58,496 nucleotides of DNA, taken from JAIPEI01 sp964443135 (GTDB lineage Bacteria > Desulfobacterota > DSM-4660 > Desulfatiglandales > HGW-15). Within the stretch, counting starts at the first letter, position 1, and every line of letters starts with the position of its first letter. Of this stretch, positions 9,207-18,246 are shown in pieces. The stretch is from contig CAYUBQ010000023.1 of NCBI GenBank assembly GCA_964443135.1, positions 1 to 58,496 on the forward strand. Reading direction: 5' to 3'. Below the pieces are notes generated by a model. It was not told the origin of the DNA, made no database searches, and worked only from the letters and a program-made list of their open reading frames with translations. The translations under genes and the position numbers were made by a program.

Positions 9207-10394
9207 ATGAGACGCAACCATGCCGTTGTCATTCCAGCCGCCGTCCGGGTCCTGTTTGCCATGGTCATCATTGTGGGGTGCGCGGCCGTGACGTTCGCAC
9301 GTTCCCCGGGGGAGCATGTGGACGGAGACGTCCTGGCCGTGGGCACCGCCCCCTTGAGGGACGGGAATCTGTCCGCCGCCAGGAATCAGGCCCTGGCCGA
9401 TGGATTGAGAAAGGGGGTGGAGGAGTATCTGCTCCGGAGACTGGGAGGCGAGGCCGTCGCAGGCGGGCTGTCTCGCTTTGTCCGGGATCTCGTCCCGGCC
9501 GCCCGCGACGAGATCGCGAACTACAACATGATCGCGGAGGAAGAGGTCGGGGGAGAGAGCTACGTCGTGCTCGTGCGGGTCCGGGTGAACGAGCAGACCC
9601 TCGAGAGCACGCTGGGGCAAGCCGGTTTTCTGCGCCGGGAAGGGCCGACCGTCAAGGTCCTTCTCATGGTCAGCCAGCACGTTTCGGGCTCCGAAGAGCC
9701 GGCCTACTGGTGGAAGGAGCCCGGAAGCGGCGAGGGCCTGCTGCCCGTGGAGCTGTTCCTGAACCGTGCCTTCGAGGAGCTGGGCTTCAGCCTGGCGAGC
9801 AGGACCATGAAGGTGCCGGAAGGGGAGAATGCGGAGGCGCTCTTGAACGCCGATCTCACCCTGGAGGAGGCCTCGGAGTGGGGACGTCTCTGCTCGGCCG
9901 AGGTGGTGATCTTCGGCTCCTGCGTGCAGTCCGGCGGTCTCGTCTCCGTCCACCTCCGGGCCGTCGACGCGGCCTCGGCGTCCGTTCTGGCCGAGCAGGG
10001 CGCCCAGGCGTCCCTGTCCCCGGACCTGGAAGGGGAGGAGAGAACCCGGGAAGGCATCGAACGCGCGGTGAAGAGCGCCGCACCGCCTTTGGCCGATCGA
10101 ATCCGGGAGGCCTTCCAGCCCGTTGAATCCGATCCGGAGCGTCTGCAACTCACCCTCCAGGGAATCGGGAGCTTCACGCTGCTCCAGCAGTTCACCCGGT
10201 TTCTCAGGGACGGCGTTCCGGGCGTGGAATCCGTGACCCAGACCCGCTTCAAGGGGGACACCGTGACCTTCTCCATCGGCTACCGGGAAGGCGTCGACCG
10301 GTTCCTGGACAGCATGCTCAACCGGCCCGAGCTGCCGTTCCCCTTGACCGCAAGGAAGGAAGAATCGGGCGAGATCGTCGTGACACCTCTCTGA
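9207..10394 (+). CDS. Exported protein of unknown function, FlgT-like architecture
   Basis: 395 residues with a signal peptide (hydrophobic core around residues 10-29, cleavage plausible after TFA). The mature N-terminus (VLAVGTAPLRDGNLSAARNQAL) resembles the N-terminal domain of FlgT-type proteins, with a VRVRVNEQTLESTLGQAG strand-helix unit. A middle domain (about residues 145-260) looks like the CsgG/FlgT Rossmann-like module that binds a partner in the periplasm. No flagellar genes lie nearby, so a flagellar role is not claimed. It follows the SLH lipoprotein and precedes a phospholipid-synthesis gene, which hints at envelope biology. The start is the first ATG; its Shine-Dalgarno is weak. 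Confidence 0.6.
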   Translation: MRRNHAVVIPAAVRVLFAMVIIVGCAAVTFARSPGEHVDGDVLAVGTAPLRDGNLSAARNQALADGLRKGVEEYLLRRLGGEAVAGGLSRFVRDLVPAARDEIANYNMIAEEEVGGESYVVLVRVRVNEQTLESTLGQAGFLRREGPTVKVLLMVSQHVSGSEEPAYWWKEPGSGEGLLPVELFLNRAFEELGFSLASRTMKVPEGENAEALLNADLTLEEASEWGRLCSAEVVIFGSCVQSGGLVSVHLRAVDAASASVLAEQGAQASLSPDLEGEERTREGIERAVKSAAPPLADRIREAFQPVESDPERLQLTLQGIGSFTLLQQFTRFLRDGVPGVESVTQTRFKGDTVTFSIGYREGVDRFLDSMLNRPELPFPLTARKEESGEIVVTPL

Positions 10395-10444
10395 GCCTTC
10401 AGCCGAGTGCGACCGCGTAACGAGCCCCCCCGGAGTCTGCACGC

Positions 10445-10981
10445 ATGACCATCCCCAACCTGATTACGACCCTGAGGATCATCCTCACGCCCATCTTCAT
10501 CATCTACCTGCTGGACGAGCAGTTCGCGGCGGCGCTCGTGGTGTTCGTCGTCTGCGGCGTCAGCGACGGCCTGGACGGGTTCCTGGCCCGGGTGCTCAAG
10601 CAGAGGAGCATCCTCGGCACCTATCTCGACCCCATCGCGGACAAGCTGATCCTCGTCTCCACATTCGTGGTGCTCGCGGTGATGGAACACATCCCCATCT
10701 GGCTGGCCGTGATCGTGCTCAGCCGGGACGTGCTCATCTTCCTCGGGGTCGTGGTGCTTCAGCTCTACGGCATGGCCATCCGGATCCGGCCTTCCATCCT
10801 GAGCAAGATCACCACCTGCTTACAGTTCATCACCGTCATTGCGGTGCTGGGGGCGGAGTTCGTCTCGCTGCCGGAGGGCCCGTACGACGCCCTGTTCCTG
10901 GCGACGGCCGCGGCCACCGTCGGGTCGGGTCTGCACTACATGCACGCATGGTTCAGCATGATGGGGGAGGGGGTCGAATGA
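10445..10981 (+). CDS. CDP-alcohol phosphatidyltransferase family membrane protein
   Basis: 178 residues with about five or six transmembrane segments. The signature D-x2-D-G-x2-A-R-x8-G-x3-D-x3-D is intact in SDGLDGFLAR then GTYLDPIADK. The size and the opening (TIPNLITTLRIILTPIFI) match PgsA-like phosphatidylglycerophosphate synthases, which move a phosphatidyl group from CDP-diacylglycerol to glycerol-3-phosphate. Close paralogues use other alcohols, so the acceptor is not certain. It sits alone between an exported protein and a two-component system. Confidence 0.88.
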   Translation: MTIPNLITTLRIILTPIFIIYLLDEQFAAALVVFVVCGVSDGLDGFLARVLKQRSILGTYLDPIADKLILVSTFVVLAVMEHIPIWLAVIVLSRDVLIFLGVVVLQLYGMAIRIRPSILSKITTCLQFITVIAVLGAEFVSLPEGPYDALFLATAAATVGSGLHYMHAWFSMMGEGVE

Positions 10982-11000
10982 GCACCTTCTCCGCCAGTAG

Positions 11001-11090
11001 AAGCGGGTGGCCACGGCGCGCAGGCTCGGGATCGACAAGAACACGCTCCGGAGAATCATCCTGAGGCTGGGCATCCGCGTACCGCCGTGA
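11001..11090 (+). pseudogene. Relic of a Fis-type helix-turn-helix C-terminus
   Basis: Between the stop at 10981 and the kinase start at 11140, one frame reads KRVATARRLGIDKNTL then RRIILRLGIRVPP and stops at 11090. This is very like the DNA-binding tail of sigma-54 activators (A-R-x-L-G-I-x-x-x-T-L-x-R). A stop codon sits just upstream (10998-11000), so only the last 30 codons remain. It may be the end of an older NtrC-type gene whose body was deleted. Confidence 0.5.
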
Positions 11091-11139
11091 CCCTCGGGTT
11101 TCCAACCTCGCCTGCCCGGAAGGGGAAAGGGGACGCTTC

Positions 11140-12698
<1,559 letters not shown>

Positions 12699-12702
<4 letters not shown>

Positions 12703-14048
12703 GCGCATTTCACATCCTGGTGGTGGACGACGAGGAGGCCATGCGGGAGTCTCTGGCCGCGTGGCTGGAGAAGGCGGGGCACCAGGTGACCATGGCCCCG
12801 GGCGGCGAGCGGGCCCTGGAGATCCTGGAAGGGGAGCCCTGCGACCTGGCCCTGGTGGACGTCAAGATGCCGGGCATGGACGGCCACGAGCTGCTCCGGC
12901 GCATCCGGGAGGAGCACCCTCGGGTCATGGTGGTGATGATCACGGCCTACGGCAGCATCGAGTCGGCGGTGGAGGCCATGAAGCAGGGCGCCAACGACTA
13001 CCTGCTGAAGCCCTTCGACCCGGAGCACCTCATGCTCCTCATCGAGAAGCTGGCGAAGCAGAAGGAGCTCATGGACGAGTACCACGTCATGCAGGCCCGC
13101 CTGGCCGAGTGGGACACGGGGGGGTTCGAGGATCTGCTGGGCCGGTCCCTGCCCATGAAGCAGGTGTTCCGGCGGATCGAGGACGTGGCCCAGGTCGACA
13201 CACCCGTGCTCGTCACCGGAGAGACCGGCACGGGGAAGGAGCTGGTGGCCCGGGCCGTTCACGTGCGAAGCCTCCGCACCTGCGGTCCGTTCATCCCCGT
13301 GAACTGCGGGGCCGTTCCCGAGCACCTCCTGGAGAGCGAGCTCTTCGGGCACGAACGGGGCGCCTTCACCGGTGCGGTCAAGGCCCGGCTGGGACGTCTC
13401 GAGATGGCCCACCAGGGCACCCTCTTCCTGGACGAGGTGGGGGAGATCGGGCCGGCCATGCAGGTGAACCTGCTGCGCGCCCTGGAGGAAAAGCGGTTTC
13501 TCCGCCTCGGGGGGCAGCGGGAGGTGGAGAGCGACTTCCGGCTCCTCTGCGCCACCCACCGGGACCTGGATCTTCTGGTGGAGGAGGGCAGGATTCGGAG
13601 CGACTTCTACTACCGCATCAACGTGATCACCATCCGCGTCCCCCCGCTCAGGGAGCGAAGGGACGACATCCCCCTTCTCGCGCACCACTTCCTCCAGCGG
13701 TTCGCCCGCGAGATGGGACGGCCCGTGGACGGCATGGCGCCGGCGGCATTCCGCCTGCTCCAGGGCTACGACTGGCCGGGGAACGTGCGCGAGCTCAAGA
13801 ACGTGATCGAACGGGCCGTGGTGGTGAATCGGAGCGGAACCATCGAGGGGGACGACCTGACCTTCCTCGAGACCGCGGAAGCGTCGCCTCCCGGTTCCGA
13901 AAGCCTGGAAGAGGTGGAGGCCGGGCACATCCGGAAGATCCTCGAGGCGTGCGGCTGGAACATCTCCCGAGCCGCCCGCGTCCTCGGCATCCACCGGGGG
14001 ACCCTCGCCCGTCGAATGAAAAAGCACGGGCTGGACAAAGGATCCTGA
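12699..14048 (+). CDS. Sigma-54-dependent response regulator (NtrC family)
   Basis: 449 residues. The receiver domain has the acidic pocket VDDEE and phospho-acceptor Asp54 (LVDVKMPGMDG). The AAA+ domain shows Walker A GETGTGKE, the sigma-54 loop GAFTGA (ERGAFTGAVKAR), Walker B TLFLDEVGEI and the sensor region RLLCATHRDL. A Fis-type helix-turn-helix ends it (AARVLGIHRGTLARRMKK). The ATG overlaps the upstream kinase stop by 4 nt and follows GGAGGAGGGAGG. It should activate RNA polymerase-sigma-54 promoters when phosphorylated. No -24/-12 promoter was confidently seen here, so its targets are unknown. Confidence 0.95.
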
Positions 14049-14055
14049 CGCGACC

Positions 14056-14670
14056 GTGGCCCGGACACCCGACCTGAGAGGCCCGGCCGGGCCGGGGGAT
14101 TCGGCCCCCTCTCCCTTTCTGGACCCGCGCTCCCGCCACGTGCAGGTCCTGCCCCTCGGGGACGTGGACGGGGTGGCGGTCTCCGTGGCGGCCGCAAACC
14201 TCCAGGCGGTGCTCGGCCTGCCGGCGGACGTGCAACCCCCGGCGGGCGACCCCGACTATGCGCTCATCCCGGCACGACGGCAGTACGACGCCCTTCCCAT
14301 CCTGAAGGCGATGGAGGAGGGGGTCCCCGACGGAACCCTCCGGCTGGGCGTCATGAACGGGGACCTCTGTCTCCCGATCTTCAGCTACGTCCTGGGCGAG
14401 GCCCGGGTGAACGGCCGGGCGGCCGTGATCTCCCTGTTCCGGCTCGAGCTGGGCGGGGACGGCCGCCCGTCCCCGCCCGCCAGGGTCTACGAGCGCCTGG
14501 CCAAGGTGGCCCTTCACGAGATCGCACACGTCCTGGGCCTCACCCACTGCCGGGAGGAAGGCTGCCTCATGCGCTTCAGCCTCGGCGTGGAGCACATCGA
14601 CGAGCTCGCCATGCGCTTCTGCCCGGAGTGCGAGCTGAGGCTCCTCCGGGCCCGAAGAGGCCCTCCCTGA
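14056..14670 (+). CDS. Archaemetzincin-type zinc metalloprotease
   Basis: 204 residues from a GTG start 8 nt after the regulator stop. The diagnostic metzincin site is complete: H154, E155, H158, G161, H164 in HEIAHVLGLTH. It is followed by the archaemetzincin-specific cysteines CREEGCLM and FCPEC, which bind a second zinc. Family length is about 170-200 residues, so the protein is full-length; residues 1-25 are a poorly conserved extension. No signal peptide is seen, so it is probably cytoplasmic. Substrates of bacterial members are largely unknown. Its closeness to the kinase/activator pair suggests joint expression. Confidence 0.9.
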   Translation: MARTPDLRGPAGPGDSAPSPFLDPRSRHVQVLPLGDVDGVAVSVAAANLQAVLGLPADVQPPAGDPDYALIPARRQYDALPILKAMEEGVPDGTLRLGVMNGDLCLPIFSYVLGEARVNGRAAVISLFRLELGGDGRPSPPARVYERLAKVALHEIAHVLGLTHCREEGCLMRFSLGVEHIDELAMRFCPECELRLLRARRGPP

Positions 14671-14694
14671 GCAGCCCCTCGGGCCTCCCACGCA

Positions 14695-15624
14695 TCAGGT
14701 GTGCAGAAACGAGCTCCTGAGCTTGTCCCAGTCCAGCCCGGGCACCTGCCCGTAGATGTCGGAGACGGCCCGACCGCCCGTGGCGGCGAGCCGGTAGCCG
14801 GTCTCCTCGGCGACCATCCCCGTCAGGCGGCCCACCTCGTCCTCCATCCAGGCCAGGCTCTCCTCCTCGAAGAAGAGGTTCCGGATCCCCCCGCGCATGT
14901 GGACCGGCTCGATGACCAGGAGCCATCCGTCGTCGTAGGGGGATTCCAGCGGGGGCGGCCCGTTTCCCGCCGCCCTGGGGTTCACGGCCACGACCACGCC
15001 TTCCAGGGGGCTGAGCCCGTCGGCCGTGAGGTCGCCCCGGATCATGCCGAAGCCGGGCTCCCCCTGGCCCACGGTGGTTCCGAGGCCCGGAAGCTCGAAG
15101 GCGTCCAGGGGCCCGAACAGGCGGGAGGCGAAGTCGTCCAGGCCCACCCGCACCCGTCCGCCGTACTCCACGCGGGCCCAGGTGTGCCCCTCGTGGTAGT
15201 AGTAGTTCCGCGCCAGGGTGAACCCGCTCACCAGGGTCTGCTCCACCCGGCTCAGGGGTTCGGCCGCTCCGGCCTCCTCCATCATGCGGTGGTAGGCGCA
15301 GTGCTCGCAGTCGTAGTCGTTCACGCAGTACTTGACCGAGACCCGGCCCGAGAGCATGTGGCGGCACTTCTTCTGCTCGGTGGAACGATGGGGCAGGTCC
15401 TTGGACACCCGCCAGCCGGCGAGGGCCCTCCCGTCCTTCAGCCGGCCCTCGGCGATGTCCTGCTTGAGCTTGCGGTCCAGGGGACAGGACAGGCAGTCGT
15501 AGGCGTTCATGCAGGCCGTGGGCTCGAGCACCCCGGCCTGGCTCCAGACGCAGAGGTTGCTGGTCATGTCGTAGACCACGGCCTGCTGCGTGCCCTTGGT
15601 GTTCTTTCGGCTGGACCTCTTCAT
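14695..15624 (-). CDS. Cysteine-rich protein with degenerate glycine-cleavage H-protein domain
   Basis: 309 residues from the ATG at 15624, set by a perfect AGGAGG 7 nt upstream. The N-terminal third has two four-cysteine modules with identical spacing, C25-x12-C38-x5-C44-x2-C47 and C87-x12-C100-x5-C106-x2-C109, both with N-x-YDC-x2-C. Residues about 150-260 align with GcvH (HTWARVEYGGRVRVGL, DAFELPGLGTTV, SPLEGVVVAVN, DDGWLL). At the lipoylation site, E-S-V-K-A in GcvH, this protein has I-R-G-D-L, so no lipoyl lysine. It cannot act as a classical H protein. A metal- or Fe-S-binding carrier or scaffold is inferred. It is convergent with the archaemetzincin. Confidence 0.72.
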   Translation of the reverse strand: MKRSSRKNTKGTQQAVVYDMTSNLCVWSQAGVLEPTACMNAYDCLSCPLDRKLKQDIAEGRLKDGRALAGWRVSKDLPHRSTEQKKCRHMLSGRVSVKYCVNDYDCEHCAYHRMMEEAGAAEPLSRVEQTLVSGFTLARNYYYHEGHTWARVEYGGRVRVGLDDFASRLFGPLDAFELPGLGTTVGQGEPGFGMIRGDLTADGLSPLEGVVVAVNPRAAGNGPPPLESPYDDGWLLVIEPVHMRGGIRNLFFEEESLAWMEDEVGRLTGMVAEETGYRLAATGGRAVSDIYGQVPGLDWDKLRSSFLHT

Positions 15625-15964
15625 GGCGCACCTCCTTGGCGGCACGGGCCGCCCGATGGGTTTCGACCTCTGAAGAGGCAAGCTTCGGGCCGGATGGACC
15701 GGCACAAGGAGACGCTTCCAAGGGGTTGAAATCAAAGCTTTCATTTCGGGGCTGCTCCCGCTCCGACACGGGTGCGATCCAACGGGCCTGCTGCTGAATC
15801 GAGCGCCCGGGAAACCAGGCAGACCGAAAATGTCGAAAAACGCTTTGGGTTCGGAGGCTTGCGTCCACCGGTGCATTGTGCGGCGGTGCCGGCGCGGCAT
15901 GCGTCAGGAGCGGAAGGCGGTTTCGGATGCTGCGAACCGCGTCACTTCACGGACAAAGGCGGCA
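15625..15964. other. 340-base gap without a supported gene
   Basis: Both neighbours are on the minus strand. The frame of the H-like protein stays open upstream to about 15900, but the extension lacks family similarity and a ribosome site, so I treat it as non-coding. I saw no convincing promoter, terminator hairpin or repeat. Confidence 0.5.
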
Positions 15965-16675
15965 TCAGGATCGGTCCGCCCAGCCCACGGGGCAGGCCAG
16001 CTCGCACCGCCGGCAGTAGTTGATCCAGCCCTTCTCGGGTTCTCCGGCGGCGGGCTCGGGGATGGGCTTCCTGCGGGCCATGTCCCGGTCCATCTGCTTG
16101 CGGCAGAGGGCCCGCTCGTAGGCACCCCCCTCGAACGCTTTCGGGGGGCAGGCCCGGAGGCAGGGGGCGTCGCAGGCAGTGCAGGGCGCGTACTCCAGGG
16201 GCTTTGCGGGCTCCAGGGTCCGGTCGAGGAAGAGGGCGCGGAGCCTCACGCGGGGGCCGAAGGGGGGCGTCACGAGGAGATTGTTCCTGCCGATGACCCC
16301 CAGCCCGGCGTGCACGGCCGCGTCCTTGAGGAAGATCCCGCCCTTTTCCATGCGATAGGGGATGTCCCTGGCCGCGATCTCCAGCTCCACCCGAAGCCAG
16401 TCGATGATGTCGCGGGCCATGTCCATGAGGATGCGGTTTCCCGGCGTGCCCTGGATGCCGTCCCACCAGTCGAGCCGGGGCTGGTCCGCGGGATGGGCCA
16501 GGCCGAGCACCAGGATGGATTCGGCGTTCTGCGGCCAGGGTCCCAGACCGCAGGCCACGTAGGAACGGGAGTTCTGGACCGCCTCCCTGGAAGCGACGCC
16601 CGCCATGGACGCCCCGATGGAACGGGCGTGGCGCAGGAGGTCCTCTGCGGGGTGTAGGGTGCTTTGCCTGTTCAT
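15965..16675 (-). CDS. 4Fe-4S protein related to epoxyqueuosine reductase
   Basis: 236 residues. The C-terminal third has a ferredoxin-like cluster (CTACDAPCLRACPPKAF) and a second partial set (CRRCELACPVG). The middle region (GVIGRNNLLVTPPFGPRVRL) resembles the QueG/RACE-type segment that precedes the clusters in epoxyqueuosine reductases. It is much shorter than QueG (normally about 310-380 residues), so I do not assign that reaction. The ATG overlaps the stop of the upstream MBL gene (ATGA), so the two are translationally coupled. An electron-transfer or reductive-activation role is a guess. Confidence 0.7.
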   Translation of the reverse strand: MNRQSTLHPAEDLLRHARSIGASMAGVASREAVQNSRSYVACGLGPWPQNAESILVLGLAHPADQPRLDWWDGIQGTPGNRILMDMARDIIDWLRVELEIAARDIPYRMEKGGIFLKDAAVHAGLGVIGRNNLLVTPPFGPRVRLRALFLDRTLEPAKPLEYAPCTACDAPCLRACPPKAFEGGAYERALCRKQMDRDMARRKPIPEPAAGEPEKGWINYCRRCELACPVGWADRS

Positions 16676-17367
16676 GCGCGATCCGGGCGCGAGTTGAGAC
16701 GACGCTGAATGAGGTCTGCGTGGAAGGGCTTTCCGTGCGCAGGGTAGACGGTTTTTGCCCCGCGGTCCAGCAGGATTTTCCAGCTGCGTTTCACCTGTTC
16801 CAGGTCGTCGGCGAAAACGGGCAGCCCCGGTCCGAACCGGAGCGGAAAGCCGTTCATGGCGAGATCCCCCGCGAAGCAGTCGCCGGAGGCCAGGAGGACG
16901 CTCACGGATCCCGGCGAGTGCCCGGGGGTGGGGATCAGGTCGCCCGGGATGCCATACCCGGCCAGGGAGACCGGGTCGTTGCCCAGGACCCGGTCCACGC
17001 GGGCCGGTTCGATCCGGATCCGGCGCCCGAACCGCCCCATCACCGCCACCAGGAATCGGCTCCACGGGGAGGTCCCCGGCGGGACCCTCACCACCGAGCG
17101 CTCCAGGCAGTCCCGTTCCGCGCCGTGCATGGCGATGGGGGCTCCGGTCTCCTTCTGAACGGCCCGGGCGGACCCGATGTGATCCCAGTGCCCGTGGGTG
17201 AGGACCAGCAGCCGGACCTCCGAGGGGGAGATCCCGGCGCGGGCGAGCCCTTTTCGGAAGGCCCCCTCCTTGCCGGGCGGGCCCGCGTCGACCACGATCG
17301 TCCCCCGGGACTGGAGGAGGAAGACATTGCACACGCCCAGCTCGAGGGTGTGGATTCGGGTTTTCAA
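16672..17367 (-). CDS. MBL-fold (glyoxalase II-like) metallo-hydrolase
   Basis: 231 residues. The metallo-beta-lactamase metal motif is intact, THGHWDHIGSA, with later ligands in TPGHSPGSVS, GDLAMN and YPAHGKPF. The protein starts straight into the fold (TLELGVCNVFLL then VVDAGPPG) with no signal peptide, so it is cytoplasmic. The family hydrolyses thioesters, phosphodiesters or lactones; the substrate is not predictable. It heads an operon with the 4Fe-4S protein. A TTGACC-16-TATGAT promoter lies 58 nt upstream. Confidence 0.88.
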   Translation of the reverse strand: MKTRIHTLELGVCNVFLLQSRGTIVVDAGPPGKEGAFRKGLARAGISPSEVRLLVLTHGHWDHIGSARAVQKETGAPIAMHGAERDCLERSVVRVPPGTSPWSRFLVAVMGRFGRRIRIEPARVDRVLGNDPVSLAGYGIPGDLIPTPGHSPGSVSVLLASGDCFAGDLAMNGFPLRFGPGLPVFADDLEQVKRSWKILLDRGAKTVYPAHGKPFHADLIQRRLNSRPDRA

Positions 17368-17424
17368 GGGACCTCTCCGGCTCGGACCGAGTCGCTCCGC
17401 AAGCGGGCGGCAGGAAGTCGGGAC

Positions 17425-17452
17425 ATCATAACGCCCTTGCCGAAAAGGTCAA
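17425..17452 (-). promoter_or_regulatory. Promoter of the MBL/4Fe-4S operon
   Basis: On the minus strand, TTGACC (17447-17452), 16-nt spacer, TATGAT (17425-17430). It is divergent from the tRNA-Val promoter, with about 31 bases between the two -35 elements. Confidence 0.7.
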
Positions 17453-17483
17453 GGAGACCGCGCTCGGAGACGAAGAATAGGGC

Positions 17484-17512
17484 TTGACAGCCTGTTTGGG
17501 CGTTGGTACGTT
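17484..17512 (+). promoter_or_regulatory. Promoter of tRNA-Val
   Basis: TTGACA at 17484-17489, 17-nt spacer, TACGTT at 17507-17512. The expected transcription start, about 17519, lies some 9 nt before the tRNA 5' end. Confidence 0.75.
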
Positions 17513-17527
17513 CTAGCCGTTTTCCGA

Positions 17528-17602
17528 AGGCACGTAGCTCAGGGGGAGAGCGCTACCCTGACACGGTAGAGGTCCTGGGTTCAAATCCCAGCGTGCCTAC
17601 CA
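17528..17602 (+). tRNA. tRNA-Val (anticodon GAC)
   Basis: A full cloverleaf can be folded by eye: acceptor AGGCACG/CGTGCCT, D arm GCTC-AGGGGGA-GAGC, anticodon arm CTACC-CTGACAC-GGTAG with anticodon GAC, a five-base variable loop, and T arm CTGGG-TTCAAAT-CCCAG. The discriminator is A and CCA is encoded (17600-17602). It reads GUC and GUU valine codons. It has its own promoter and a strong terminator, so it is a single-gene unit. Confidence 0.96.
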
Positions 17603-17618
17603 CGAAGGGCGGATCCGT

Positions 17619-17652
17619 GGGGGCTTTCTCGTTCGAAAGCCCCCTTTTTTTT
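17619..17652 (+). terminator. Rho-independent terminator after tRNA-Val
   Basis: A perfect 10-bp stem (GGGGGCTTTC with GAAAGCCCCC), 6-nt loop and a run of eight T. Confidence 0.95.
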
Positions 17653-17708
17653 CCGGGTCGGAGGGCTCGGCTCCCGCCGGACGTTCCCCCGGCACTCCCA
17701 GGGAATTC

Positions 17709-17810
17709 TGATGGCGTCGCAAAAAGCCCGAGTCTTCGAGGTCCACCCCTGGGATATGAACAGATGATATCGTCCCCAGCGGCGCGTGAGCGGGTTTTGC
17801 GAATGCGTCA
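17709..17810 (+). repeat. 102-bp dispersed repeat, copy A (tandem)
   Basis: Begins TGATGGCGTCGCAAAAAG and ends TTTTGCGAATGCGTCA; the ends are imperfect inverted repeats of each other. Copy B follows after 4 nt and an inverted copy C lies at 25584. The core CCAGCGGCGCGTGAGCGGGT is nearly invariant. It contains no gene and looks like a MITE or structured intergenic repeat. Confidence 0.85.
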
Positions 17811-17814
17811 ATCT

Positions 17815-17916
17815 TGATGGCGTCGCAAGAAGCCCGAATCCCCGAGATCTGCCCCCGGGAGATGAACAGGTGATATCATGCCCAGCGGCGCGTGAGCGGG
17901 TTTTGCGAATGCGTCA
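17815..17916 (+). repeat. 102-bp dispersed repeat, copy B (tandem)
   Basis: Direct repeat of copy A with scattered substitutions in its middle third, same length and same conserved ends. The four bases ATCT separate it from copy A. Confidence 0.85.
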
Positions 17917-17955
17917 ACCGTGGGTGGAATCAACGCAAAATCGGGAACTTAATCC

Positions 17956-17984
17956 TTGACTTTTGGTTGATGTTCATGTATCTT
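17956..17984 (+). promoter_or_regulatory. Promoter of the thrS operon
   Basis: TTGACT at 17956-17961, 17-nt spacer, TATCTT at 17979-17984, in an A/T-rich pocket. The predicted start near 17991 leaves a leader of about 255 nt before thrS. Confidence 0.78.
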
Positions 17985-18008
17985 GTGAGATCTCGTTTCA
18001 TTTGTTTA

Positions 18009-18065
18009 ATGGTTTCGCATACTCGCCGTGGTTGAGTTGCGGAGACGGGAGAGCTCGCGAACCAT
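18009..18065 (+). promoter_or_regulatory. Structured leader hairpin upstream of thrS
   Basis: ATGGTTTCGC (18009-18018) pairs with GCGAACCAT (18057-18065) with one bulged T. Inside, CTCGCCGT can pair with ACGGGAGAG with a mismatch. The long leader and this extended hairpin suggest post-transcriptional control. I did not find a T-box core motif, so the class is open. Confidence 0.45.
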
Positions 18066-18246
18066 CGGACCAACCGTCGAGCGGTGTGCGGGGCAACGCA
18101 GGGGAGGACGGACCGGAGCCGGAACGAACGGCCGGTGACTTTCGTTTCAATCGACATGTCGCAGAGTTGAATGAACACACCCAGAAGGCATCTGAGCGGG
18201 TACACATCGTGACCTTGGATGCCTTATATTTTTGCCGATTCGAGCC

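Noticed and set aside
8838..10442. Long open frame antisense to the exported FlgT-like gene
   Set aside because: No motif, no ribosome site, and the sense gene has a signal peptide and domain pattern.
15965..16675. Calling the 4Fe-4S gene queG
   Set aside because: It is far shorter than QueG and lacks part of the N-terminal domain; only the cluster region and a neighbouring segment match.
17709..17916. CRISPR array
   Set aside because: Two 102-bp repeats with a 4-base separation and a distant inverted copy do not fit repeat-spacer structure.
17985..18246. T-box riboswitch in the thrS leader
   Set aside because: A strong hairpin exists, but the T-box core complementary to the tRNA acceptor end was not found.
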